A DNA stretch of 64,000 bases from the NCBI RefSeq assembly GCF_014673495.1, contig NZ_CP051006.1, forward strand, positions 558,001 through 622,000, written 5' to 3'. This document shows positions 25,513-32,616 of this stretch, piece by piece; position 1 is the first letter of the stretch, and every line of letters begins with the position of its first letter. The position numbers and the translations under genes are program-made. The notes beneath the pieces are model-generated. The model saw nothing but the letters and a program-made list of their open reading frames with translations, was not told where the DNA came from and made no database searches. This stretch comes from Streptomyces griseofuscus (GTDB lineage: Bacteria > Actinomycetota > Actinomycetes > Streptomycetales > Streptomycetaceae).

Positions 25513-26957
25513 TCGGGCGTCTGGTCGTCCTGGGTGCGACGGGGGATCTCAGCGGGCGCTTCCTCATGCCGGCCCTCGCCGCCCTGCACGCCGCGGGGCA
25601 CCTCGACGAGGGGTTCCGGCTGACCGGGGCGAGCCGCGAGGAACTGACCACGGAGGGGTTCCGGGAGTGGATCACCGACTGGCTCGACCGGCAGGGCGGT
25701 GACCTCCCGGCCGAGGCCCGGCGGGCGGTCGTGGCGTCGGCGCACTACCGACGGGCCGACGTCACCGACCAGGATGACGTCCGGGCGCTCATCGACGGCG
25801 ACGAGCCGGTGGCGCTGTATCTGGCGCTGCCGCCCTCGCTCTTCCCACGGGTGGTCTCCGCGCTGCGCTCGGCGGGCCTGCCGGCCGGGAGCAGGATCGT
25901 CCTGGAGAAGCCGTTCGGCGAAGACCTGGACAGCGCGCGCGAGTTGAACGCGCGGCTGGCCGAACTGGTGCCGGAGCAGGCGGTGTTCAGGGTGGACCAC
26001 TTCCTGGCCATGACCACGGTGCAGAACGTGCTGGGCAGCAGGCTCGCCAACCGGGTGCTGGAACCCCTGTGGAACAGCACCCATATCGCCGAGGTGGAGA
26101 TCGTCTGGGACGAGAGCCTCGCGCTGGAGGGCCGGGCCGGATACTACGACCGGGTCGGCGCCCTGAAGGACATGGTGCAGAACCATCTGCTCCAGGTGCT
26201 CTGCCTCGTCGCCATGGAACCGCCGGTCACCCTCGGCGAACGGGACCTGCGGGACCGCAAGGTCGATGTGCTGCGCTCGGTGCGGCTGCTGACCGAGTAC
26301 GACGTGGTGCACCGCACCCGGCGCGCCCGCTACACCGCGGGCCGGATCGAGGACCGCGATGTGCCGTCGTACACCGACGAGGAGGGCGTGGACCCCGGGC
26401 GCGGCACCGAGACCTTCGCCGAGGTGGAGCTGGAGCTGGACAACTGGCGCTGGGCGGGTACGACGTTCCGGCTGCGCAGCGGCAAGGGGCTGCGGGCGGA
26501 CCGCAAGGAGGTCGCGGTGCGGTTCCGGCAGGTGCCGCATCTGCCGTTCGGGCACACCGGGGAGGTGGAGCCCAACGTGCTGCGCTTCGGTCTCGAACCG
26601 GAGGGCCTGACCCTGGATCTGATGGGCACCGGCGCACGGGCCGGGCATCTCACCGAGCTGGAGCTGACCGCCGAGCTGGAGCCCGCCGAACTGCCCGCCT
26701 ACGGGCGGCTGTTGCTGGACGTACTGCGGGGCGATCCCGCGCTGTCGATCCGCGGCGACGAGGCGGAGGAGGCCTGGCGGGTGCTCACCCCGGTGCTCAC
26801 GGCGTGGGAGCGGGACCTCGTCCCCCTGGAGGAGTACCCGGCGGGCTCGGACGGACCGGCACCCCGGCACGCGTACGGGCCCGGACCGGTGACCAGGGAG
26901 GCGCTGTTGCACGAGGAGGCGGTCCTCGGTACGGCGGCCGACGACGGGCGGTCGTGA
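25509..26957 (+). CDS. zwf: Glucose-6-phosphate dehydrogenase-like protein with altered substrate motif
   Basis: A 482-residue protein of the G6PDH family. The Rossmann motif GATGDLSGR (9-17), LEKPFG (132-137), AGYYDRVGALKDMVQNHLLQ with the conserved His, and RLRSGKGL are in place. The signature normally written RIDHYLGKE reads RVDHFLAMTT: Asp163 and His164 are kept, but the glycine is Ala167 and the substrate-binding lysine is Met168. It therefore belongs to a variant subgroup whose sugar specificity may differ. The ATG overlaps the GH15 stop and gluconokinase follows after five bases, so the three are one operon. Confidence 0.87.
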   Translation: MIGRLVVLGATGDLSGRFLMPALAALHAAGHLDEGFRLTGASREELTTEGFREWITDWLDRQGGDLPAEARRAVVASAHYRRADVTDQDDVRALIDGDEPVALYLALPPSLFPRVVSALRSAGLPAGSRIVLEKPFGEDLDSARELNARLAELVPEQAVFRVDHFLAMTTVQNVLGSRLANRVLEPLWNSTHIAEVEIVWDESLALEGRAGYYDRVGALKDMVQNHLLQVLCLVAMEPPVTLGERDLRDRKVDVLRSVRLLTEYDVVHRTRRARYTAGRIEDRDVPSYTDEEGVDPGRGTETFAEVELELDNWRWAGTTFRLRSGKGLRADRKEVAVRFRQVPHLPFGHTGEVEPNVLRFGLEPEGLTLDLMGTGARAGHLTELELTAELEPAELPAYGRLLLDVLRGDPALSIRGDEAEEAWRVLTPVLTAWERDLVPLEEYPAGSDGPAPRHAYGPGPVTREALLHEEAVLGTAADDGRS

Positions 26958-26962
26958 GGAGC

Positions 26963-27520
26963 ATGGGCGGCCCGATGGTCCGTGACCCTGGCCGGCGTCC
27001 GCCGTGCGTCGTCGTGATCGGGGTGTCCGGGGTCGGCAAGACCACGGTGGCCCGGCTGCTCGCGCGGCGGCTGGGCGTGCCGTTCGCGGAGGCGGACGAC
27101 TTCCACTCCCCCGAGAGCGTCGCCAAGATGTCGGCGGGCGTGCCGCTCACGGACGCCGACCGGGGGGCCTGGCTGGAGGCGATCGGCCGCTGGCTGCGCG
27201 AGCGCGACCGTGCGGCGACCGGCGGGGTGGTGCCCTGCTCGGCGCTGCGCCGCCGCTACCGGGACGTCCTGCGGGCGGCCTGTCCGGACGCGTTCTTCGT
27301 GCATCTGACGGCCCGGCACGAGGAGGTGGGGCGGCGGATGAGCGAGCGTTCCGGCCACTTCATGCCGCGTGCGCTGCTGGAGTCGCAGGAGGCGACGCTG
27401 GAACCGCTGGAGGCCGACGAACGGGGCGGCGCCGTGGACGCGGGTCCGGCTCCCGGAGCCGTCGTCGAGTCGGTCCTGGACCTCATGGCCGAGGCGGAGG
27501 GCGGCACCAACGGGCCTTGA
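26963..27520 (+). CDS. gntK: Gluconokinase, GntK family
   Basis: A 185-residue P-loop kinase. Walker A is GVSGVGKTT; the gluconokinase landmarks are FAEADDFHSPESVAKMSAGV, PLTDADRGAWLEAIGRWL, CSALRRRYRDVLR and SERSGHFMPRALLESQEATL. It phosphorylates gluconate to 6-phosphogluconate, joining the pentose phosphate pathway at the point where the lactonase delivers product. ATG 26963 with GAGGAG just upstream was chosen; ATG 26975 is an alternative. Together with the GH15 and G6PDH-like enzymes it makes a local glucose-to-phosphogluconate module. Confidence 0.92.
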   Translation: MGGPMVRDPGRRPPCVVVIGVSGVGKTTVARLLARRLGVPFAEADDFHSPESVAKMSAGVPLTDADRGAWLEAIGRWLRERDRAATGGVVPCSALRRRYRDVLRAACPDAFFVHLTARHEEVGRRMSERSGHFMPRALLESQEATLEPLEADERGGAVDAGPAPGAVVESVLDLMAEAEGGTNGP

Positions 27521-27589
27521 CCGACTGCGGGTCGGGAGTGCGGGCGGACCCGGACGACGGCGGTCGCCCGGATACCGGCCGGCACGGGG

Positions 27590-28087
27590 TCAGCAGCCGC
27601 CGCAGCTGTAGTACAGGGCGTCCCAGTGGGTGCCCTCGTCGGCGTAGACGTTGCCGGAGGCCGCGGTCCACATCGGGTAACCGTCGCCGCGCAGGCCGGA
27701 GTAGGTGAAGTTGTTCTTGATGTAGTTGGTGATGCAGGTGTTCTTGCCGTAGTCGAGCTTGTAGCCGTTCCAGTGGGAGTACGTGCCGGAGGCGTGTCCG
27801 GTCTCGGTGCCGCCGGTGATGTTCAGGGCGCAGCCGCTGGCGTGCTTGAGGGTCACGGCGCCCTGGGCGGTGGTCAGGTTGAGCTGGTCGAAGGACGTAC
27901 AGGTCGAGTTGTTGCGGTCGGAGCAGCCACCGGACGAGGACCAGGTGATACCCGCGTCGCGGAACATCTGGGTCGCGGTGGCATTGCTGATCTTGGTGAC
28001 CGCGAAGGCGTCCGTCGCGGTGCCGATGACGGCGACACCGGGAGCGACGACCAGCGCGAGCGCGGTCAGGGTCGAGCGGACCTTCAT
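27590..28087 (-). CDS. Secreted Cys-rich protein, possibly peptidase M15-like
   Basis: A 165-residue exported protein. The signal peptide is clear (MKVRSTLTALALVVAPGVAV, cleavage likely after TDAFA). The mature part has seven cysteines in pairs (GGCSDRNNSTC, SGCAL, TCITNY, YSCGGC) fitting disulfides. The segment TETGHASGTYSHWNGYKLDY loosely matches the HxxG...D zinc-binding pattern of M15/VanY-type peptidases and the size fits, so a small cell-wall or phage-type peptidase is possible. This is inference; the protein family was not recognised with certainty. Confidence 0.7.
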   Translation of the reverse strand: MKVRSTLTALALVVAPGVAVIGTATDAFAVTKISNATATQMFRDAGITWSSSGGCSDRNNSTCTSFDQLNLTTAQGAVTLKHASGCALNITGGTETGHASGTYSHWNGYKLDYGKNTCITNYIKNNFTYSGLRGDGYPMWTAASGNVYADEGTHWDALYYSCGGC

Positions 28088-28195
28088 GGGGGAGCCTCCT
28101 GCGAAAGGCCGGGCAACTTATGGGGTGGCTGTGCAGGTGGTGCGTGGGGATGATGCCAGAGTCCCCCGCGCGTCCGCCAGGGATCGCGGGCATCG

Positions 28196-28847
28196 TCCGC
28201 ACCGCCCAGGGCGGTCGTGATCGACCCCCGCCGGGACGTGGACGAGTACGTCGCGGACGCCGAGGCACACGGGTTCACCGTCGAGGCGGTGATCAACACC
28301 CACTTCCTCGCCCGGCGCCTGGATCGGCTACGGGCGGCGCGCCGTGACCGAGTACCCCGTCCGCCGGGGAGCTGGGCGCGCGCGATGCTCTACGCCAGCG
28401 TCCACCGCAAGCCGCTGGCCCTGCCCGACGAGGTCCGTGTCTTCCCCGCCCACGGCGCCGGCTCCGCCTGCGGCTACTTCTCGTACGGCGCCGGCCTCAA
28501 CCGCCGCAACAGGGAGCTGTTCCGGGCCGTGGCCGGCGCGCACGCGCCGGCCACGGCCGGCTTCGAGGGTCTGCGCGGCGCCGGTGCGATGGTGCTCGAC
28601 GCGCGCGACCACACCCCCGGGGACGACATCCTTCTCGTCGCCCCCGAGGGCCGGGCCGAGGAGACCGTCACCCGGCTCGCCCGCATCGGCTTCGACCGGG
28701 TCCGGGGCTACGCGGCCGACCGTCGAGACCCTGCGCGCGGAACTCGCCTCCGTCCGGCCCCCGTTGGTGCTGGACATGCGCAACTGCGGGGAGCGCGAGG
28801 TCTACGACCTGTTCGGCGGCTACGCCGCCTGGGGATCGGCCGCCTGA
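28196..28847 (+). pseudogene. Decayed MBL-fold / rhodanese fusion gene
   Basis: Fragments of a persulfide-dioxygenase-like MBL-rhodanese protein occur in order but broken. VIDPRRDVDEYVADAEAHGF then VEAVINTHF match the MBL N-terminus. The metal-site stretch after THF is deleted. LYASVHRKPLALPDEVRVFP then AHGAGSACG match the MBL C-terminal half. MVLDARD, VTRLARIGFDRVRGYAAD and, in another frame, LRAELASVRPPLVLDMRN then VYDLFGGYAAW match the rhodanese. There is at least one frameshift near 28715 and several internal deletions, and the rhodanese Cys loop is missing. The intact paralogue is at 32617. Confidence 0.8.
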
Positions 28848-28880
28848 GCCACCAGATCGCAGAACAACGACATCGAAGAC

Positions 28881-28907
28881 GCCGAACACGCCGAACACGC
28901 CGAACAC
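28881..28907. repeat. Three tandem copies of GCCGAACAC
   Basis: Three exact head-to-tail 9-bp copies lie just upstream of the RBS (AAGGAG) of the small Cys-rich gene at 28920. They keep a reading frame (9 = 3 x 3), so they may be slippage in old coding sequence of the decayed gene upstream or a leader feature. Confidence 0.9.
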
Positions 28908-28919
28908 AAGGAGTCGTCC

Positions 28920-29075
28920 ATGTGCCGCCGCATCACCTGTCCGACCTGCGGCAAAGCCACATACGCGGGCTGCGGGAACCATGTGGAGCAGGTACTCGCG
29001 GGCGTGCCGCGCGCCCAGCGCTGCGGGTGCCCGCCCGCGCCCAAGCGCTTCTGGTGGCCCTTCACCCGCCGCTGA
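28920..29075 (+). CDS. Small Cys-rich zinc-ribbon-like protein (51 aa)
   Basis: A 51-residue protein. It reads MCRRITCPTCGKATYAGCGN and continues HVEQVLAGVPRAQRCGC. Cysteines at 2, 7, 10, 18, 35 and 37 include a CPTC pair; together with the CxC they could hold one zinc. It matches a small conserved family seen across bacteria and fungi with the pattern MCRxxTCxxCGKxxWxGCGxHxxxxxxxVPxxxRCxC. The function is unknown. ATG is preceded by AAGGAG at eight bases. The C-terminus FWWPFTRR is basic and aromatic. Confidence 0.85.
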   Translation: MCRRITCPTCGKATYAGCGNHVEQVLAGVPRAQRCGCPPAPKRFWWPFTRR

Positions 29076-29267
29076 GCACCGGTCACGCAGCCCCTGGTGC
29101 CACGGCACTCGCCGGCACCCTCGACCTGGAGCACCCCCGTCAGACCGCCCGCCTCCTCCGCGTCCGGCCATGCCCACCCCGCCTGGCGGCCCGACGCCTT
29201 CGGCACCTACCGCTTCTGGCGCGACAGCCTCACGGCGTTCTCCGGTCTGCTCGCGGCCCGCGCTGGA

Positions 29268-30335
29268 TCACCGAACGGCACGCCCCTCGCTGACCGTCCG
29301 GTACGACGGCACGGCGGCCCCCTTCGCCACGGCGTGCCGGGCCGAGACCTTCTGCGCCAGCCCGTACACCAGGGCGACGAGCAGCGCGTGCGACTGCCCC
29401 GGCAGCGCCTGTACGACGACGACCGTGCTCACGCTGACATTGCTCATGCCGCACGCCAGGGTGACCGTGGCACCGGCGCCGGGCGGCAGCCGCAGCGAGC
29501 GGGCGGTGAGCGAACCCACGAGGAAGGCCAGTCGGCACACCCCCCACCCCACGGCGGCGCAGAGTGCCGCGACCGTCCAGGGCTCCCGGCGCAGCACCGG
29601 AACCGCGGCGGTGGCGTTGACGTACGTCAGCGCGAGCATCGCCGCGATCGCCACCAGCGGCGCCCAGGGAAGCAGGCGCCCGGAGACGGCGGCGGGGACG
29701 CATCGCCGGGCGAGCAGGCCGAGCGCGCAGGGCAGGGCGACGGCCCCGGTGAGCAGCGCCCGCGCCTGCCCGGCCGCGCCGTCGACGAGCGCCCGGGTGT
29801 GACCCGGCGACGGCAGGACATGCCCCAGCAGGCCCAGTGTCGTGGGCATGGTCAGCGGGCTGAGCAGCGCGGAGAGCAGGACGACGGCCAGCAGGGCGGT
29901 GACCTCGCCGTCCCGGCCGATCCAGACCGTCGCGGCGGCGGCCACGGGCGCCGCCGCGATCAACGCCACGGCGCTGGACAGGGCGCCGGCCGGCCCCCGC
30001 AGCCCGGCGCCGTACATGACCAGGGCGGTGGCCGGCGCCAGGACGAAGGCGGTGAGCAGATGCGCGGTAAGGCCCGCAAGCACGGCCTTCGGCTGCCGGA
30101 CGGCGGCCAGGGCGCAGCCCGGCGGCACCTGGAAGGCGGCGGCGAACAGGATGAGGAAGAGCGCGGGGGCCGACGCGTCGAGGCGGAGCCCGAGGAGGCC
30201 GAGCGCGGTGCCGCGCAGCCGGTCCCCGGGCCCGGGGACGAGCAGGGCGAGCAGATAGCAGAGGAGGACGGCCGGGGCCAAACGCCGGTGGATGCCACCG
30301 GACAGTCGGCCGACGCGTGCGGAGCGAGCAGGCAT
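29268..30335 (-). CDS. Bile acid:sodium symporter (BASS) family membrane protein
   Basis: A 355-residue protein with about ten hydrophobic helices. LSSAVALIAAAPVAAAATVW, ARRCVPAAVSGRLLPW and the TLACGMSNVSVSTVVV stretch near the C-terminus resemble the BASS fold (ASBT/ACR3-related), where a GxxN-type crossover motif binds sodium and substrate. The ACR3 signature cysteine region is not evident, so arsenite export is not indicated. ATG 30335 was chosen because it follows AAGGAACTCCTC and leads into a basic head before helix 1. It probably transports an organic anion; being next to the sulfur cluster could mean a sulfur compound, which is inference. The 190 bases on its left, between it and the Cys-rich gene, hold nothing recognisable. 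Confidence 0.78.
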   Translation of the reverse strand: MPARSARVGRLSGGIHRRLAPAVLLCYLLALLVPGPGDRLRGTALGLLGLRLDASAPALFLILFAAAFQVPPGCALAAVRQPKAVLAGLTAHLLTAFVLAPATALVMYGAGLRGPAGALSSAVALIAAAPVAAAATVWIGRDGEVTALLAVVLLSALLSPLTMPTTLGLLGHVLPSPGHTRALVDGAAGQARALLTGAVALPCALGLLARRCVPAAVSGRLLPWAPLVAIAAMLALTYVNATAAVPVLRREPWTVAALCAAVGWGVCRLAFLVGSLTARSLRLPPGAGATVTLACGMSNVSVSTVVVVQALPGQSHALLVALVYGLAQKVSARHAVAKGAAVPSYRTVSEGRAVR

Positions 30336-30424
30336 GAGGAGTTCCTTGGTGTGCCGCAGGAGGTTTCGGGGACGCACGGCGGCCGAGCGGGCACCCCGCA
30401 CGGGCGCCCGCGGCCGGGGACTCC

Positions 30425-30994
30425 CTAGACCCTGAGCAGCGGTTCCGGACGGCCGTCGGGCACCCGTCGGGGCGACGGCGGCTCCGGGGCCGGCGGCGGG
30501 GCGCTCGCGCGCGCCCCTCGGTGCGTGCCGTTCGAGACCCACGCGTGGGCGCGCGGGGCGGGGGCGGGCTCAGGGGTCACCTCGGTGGTCGCGCCACCGC
30601 CGTGGCACCGGGGGCCCGCCGCCTTCAGCGTCCCCACGGCCACGGCCAGGGGCGCAGCCACGCTCCCGGACGCGGCCTCGATCCGGGACACGGCCTCGAT
30701 CTGCGGCACATCCGCGACCTGGGGCACGTCCGCGATCCGAGGACCGGCCTCAACGCGGGGCCCAGCCACGGCCCGGAGCCCGGCCACGGCCCAGGGGCCG
30801 GCCACAGCCCGGGGCGCGGCCGTGGCGAACGGCCGGTGCGGTGCGTCGACGGCGGAGCCGGCCAGGGCCCGCATGCGCGGGCAGCCGCCGAGCGCGGCGG
30901 CGAGGACGGCGCAGACGAGCGCGGCGACGAGGAGCCCCACCCAGGCAGGGCGGGCGCTCGTCGGTGGCCCCAGGCGCTCGCCCCGCACACGCAC
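30425..30994 (-). CDS. Putative exported or anchored Ala/Pro-rich protein
   Basis: A 189-residue frame. After a basic head it has one hydrophobic segment WVGLLVAALVCAVLAAALGG followed directly by Cys, which could be a lipobox or an anchor. The rest is low-complexity: imperfect AVAGP/PRxVAGP repeats, ADVPQ repeats, and a Pro-rich tail. It begins at GTG with a weak RBS. A plus-strand frame overlaps it but lacks any signal or hydrophobic feature. It lies 90 bases upstream of the BASS gene on the same strand and faces the promoter region that holds the ATACCC palindromes. The function is unknown. Confidence 0.5.
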   Translation of the reverse strand: MRVRGERLGPPTSARPAWVGLLVAALVCAVLAAALGGCPRMRALAGSAVDAPHRPFATAAPRAVAGPWAVAGLRAVAGPRVEAGPRIADVPQVADVPQIEAVSRIEAASGSVAAPLAVAVGTLKAAGPRCHGGGATTEVTPEPAPAPRAHAWVSNGTHRGARASAPPPAPEPPSPRRVPDGRPEPLLRV

Positions 30995-31112
30995 GCCTCG
31001 GACGGTACGACGCCCGTACCGGCACCGGGCGTTCGCGCCGCGCGACGCGCTGCCGCGTCCCCTCGCATGGGTCCACGGCAGGCTCGCACAGCCCCGGATT
31101 TACCCCAGAGGC

Positions 31113-31132
31113 AAATACCCGCTGGGGTATTT
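31113..31132. promoter_or_regulatory. CsoR/CstR-type operator, site 1
   Basis: The perfect palindrome AAATACCCGCTGGGGTATTT, with half-sites ATACCC and GGGTAT, lies 119 bases upstream of the sulfide:quinone oxidoreductase ATG. G-tract palindromes of this form are the known binding pattern for CsoR-family repressors, including the persulfide sensor CstR. No CsoR-family gene is in the window. Confidence 0.75.
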
Positions 31133-31171
31133 GACCGTCTCGGCGGGACCGTCATAGCTTCGGTCACGGAA

Positions 31172-31187
31172 ACCCCCCGGGGTATTT
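31172..31187. promoter_or_regulatory. CsoR/CstR-type operator, site 2
   Basis: ACCCCCCGGGGTATTT shares the GGGGTATTT half with site 1 and has a degenerate left half. It lies about 55 bases downstream of site 1 and 63 bases before the SQR start, near where transcription would begin. Confidence 0.65.
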
Positions 31188-31250
31188 GAGGAGACAACCA
31201 ATTGGGGTGCGCGGCAGGGCCCGCGCACCGGTACAGGAAGGACTCCCACC

Positions 31251-32480
31251 ATGGCCGCGAGCCCGATACCCGACACCGAGACGATCACCGGCCGGCACCG
31301 TGTCGCCATCGTCGGCGGCGGCAGCGCGGGAATCAGCGTCGCCGCCCGGCTGCGCCGCGCGGGCGTCACCGACATCACGCTCGTCGAGCCGTCCGACAGC
31401 CACTGGTACCAGCCCCTGTGGACCCTGGTCGGCGGCGGTCAGGCGGCCCTGCGCGGCACCCGCCGCGCCGAGGCGTCCGTCATTCCGGACGGGGTGCGCT
31501 GGATACGCCGGCACGCCCTCGCCGTCGACCCCGACGCGCGGACGATCACCCTCTCCGGCGGCGCCGAACTCGCCTATGAGCACCTGGTGATGGCCCCCGG
31601 GCTGCAACTGGACTGGGACGCCGTGCCGGGTCTCGCCGAGGCGGTGGGACACGACCGGGTGGCCAGCAACTACGCGCCCGAGTACGCCCCGCGCACCTGG
31701 GAGCTGATCAAAAACCTGCGCTCCGGCACGGCCGTCTTCACCCACCCTGCCACGCCGCTCAAGTGCGGCGGGGCGCCGCAGAAGATCGCCTACCTGGCCG
31801 CCGACCACTGGCGCAGGCGCAAGGTCCTGGACCGCATCCGGATCATCCTCGTGATCCCGGACGCCACCCTGTTCAAGGTGCCCGAGTGGGGCCGCGTCCT
31901 GGAACAGGTCGCCGAGCGGTACGGCATCGAGGTGCGGCTGCGCTCGGAGATGACCGCCGTGGACGGCGACCGCCGCGAGATCACCGTCACCGACCATGCG
32001 ACCGGCCGCGCGGAGACCATCGGATACGACCTGCTGCACGCCGTGCCCCCGCAGAGCGCTCCCGACTGGGTCAAGCGGAGCCCGCTCGCCGATCCCGCCG
32101 CCCCGCTCGGCTTCGTCGCCGCCGACCAGCACACGCTGCGAAACCCGCGGTATCCGGAGGTGTTCGCGCTCGGCGACGTGGCCAGCCTGCCGACCTCGAA
32201 GACCGGCGCTGCGGTGCGCAAGCAGGCCCCGGTGGTGGCCGCCAACCTGCTCGACGTGATGAACGGCCGGACGCCGTCGCACCGTTACGACGGCTACACC
32301 TCCTGTCCGCTGGTGACCGCCCGCGACCGGATGCTGCTCGCCGAGTTCGACTACGACCTGACGCCCCGGCCCAGCTTCCCGCTGATCGACACCTTCAAGG
32401 AACGGCGCGACATGTGGGTCTTCAAGCGGTACCTGCTGCCGCAGCTCTACTGGCGCGGCATGCTCACCGGTCGCCTCTGA
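31251..32480 (+). CDS. sqr: Sulfide:quinone oxidoreductase
   Basis: A 409-residue FAD protein of the SQR family. The FAD motif is VAIVGGGSAGISVAARLRRA; the two redox cysteines expected in SQR are Cys172 (PLKCGGAPQK) and Cys352 (TSCPLVTARDRMLLAEFDY). Substrate-side motifs DSHWYQPLWTLVGGG and GDVASLPTSKTGAAVRKQAP are typical. It oxidises sulfide at the membrane, passes electrons to menaquinone and yields persulfide. ATG at 31251 has AGGAAGGA upstream. Two CsoR/CstR-type operators precede it, and the next gene encodes the enzyme that uses its product. Confidence 0.93.
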   Translation: MAASPIPDTETITGRHRVAIVGGGSAGISVAARLRRAGVTDITLVEPSDSHWYQPLWTLVGGGQAALRGTRRAEASVIPDGVRWIRRHALAVDPDARTITLSGGAELAYEHLVMAPGLQLDWDAVPGLAEAVGHDRVASNYAPEYAPRTWELIKNLRSGTAVFTHPATPLKCGGAPQKIAYLAADHWRRRKVLDRIRIILVIPDATLFKVPEWGRVLEQVAERYGIEVRLRSEMTAVDGDRREITVTDHATGRAETIGYDLLHAVPPQSAPDWVKRSPLADPAAPLGFVAADQHTLRNPRYPEVFALGDVASLPTSKTGAAVRKQAPVVAANLLDVMNGRTPSHRYDGYTSCPLVTARDRMLLAEFDYDLTPRPSFPLIDTFKERRDMWVFKRYLLPQLYWRGMLTGRL

Positions 32481-32546
32481 CGGCCCCGACCGGGCCCCCA
32501 CCAGCGAGAACCGGCCCGGTCCACGGCGTACCCGCACGGGTACGGA

Positions 32547-32562
32547 ATACCCCCCGGGGTAC
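32547..32562. promoter_or_regulatory. CsoR/CstR-type operator, site 3
   Basis: ATACCCCCCGGGGTAC lies between the SQR and persulfide dioxygenase genes, 55 bases before the GTG start of the latter. It has the same half-sites as site 1. Confidence 0.75.
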
Positions 32563-32580
32563 TCGTGCTATGGTCCATAT

Positions 32581-32597
32581 ATACCCCGGGGGGTAAT
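32581..32597. promoter_or_regulatory. CsoR/CstR-type operator, site 4
   Basis: ATACCCCGGGGGGTAAT lies 20 bases before the GTG of the persulfide dioxygenase gene, overlapping its leader. Sites 3 and 4 show that this gene has its own regulated promoter in addition to the SQR promoter. Confidence 0.75.
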
Positions 32598-32616
32598 CAT
32601 CGAAGGGAACGATCCC

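Noticed and set aside
29076..29267. Possible gene between the Cys-rich protein and the BASS gene (AFGTYRFWRDSLTAF stretch)
   Set aside because: No start, stop pair or family match that holds; treated as non-coding or unrecognisable remnant.
29268..30335. Arsenite exporter ACR3 call for the BASS protein
   Set aside because: The ACR3 cysteine motif is not evident and there is no arsR or arsC nearby; only the broader BASS family is supported.
30521..31189. Plus-strand frames overlapping the Ala/Pro-rich gene
   Set aside because: They lack a signal peptide, hydrophobic segment or RBS and run into the operator region; the minus-strand frame with its hydrophobic segment is more plausible, though still uncertain.
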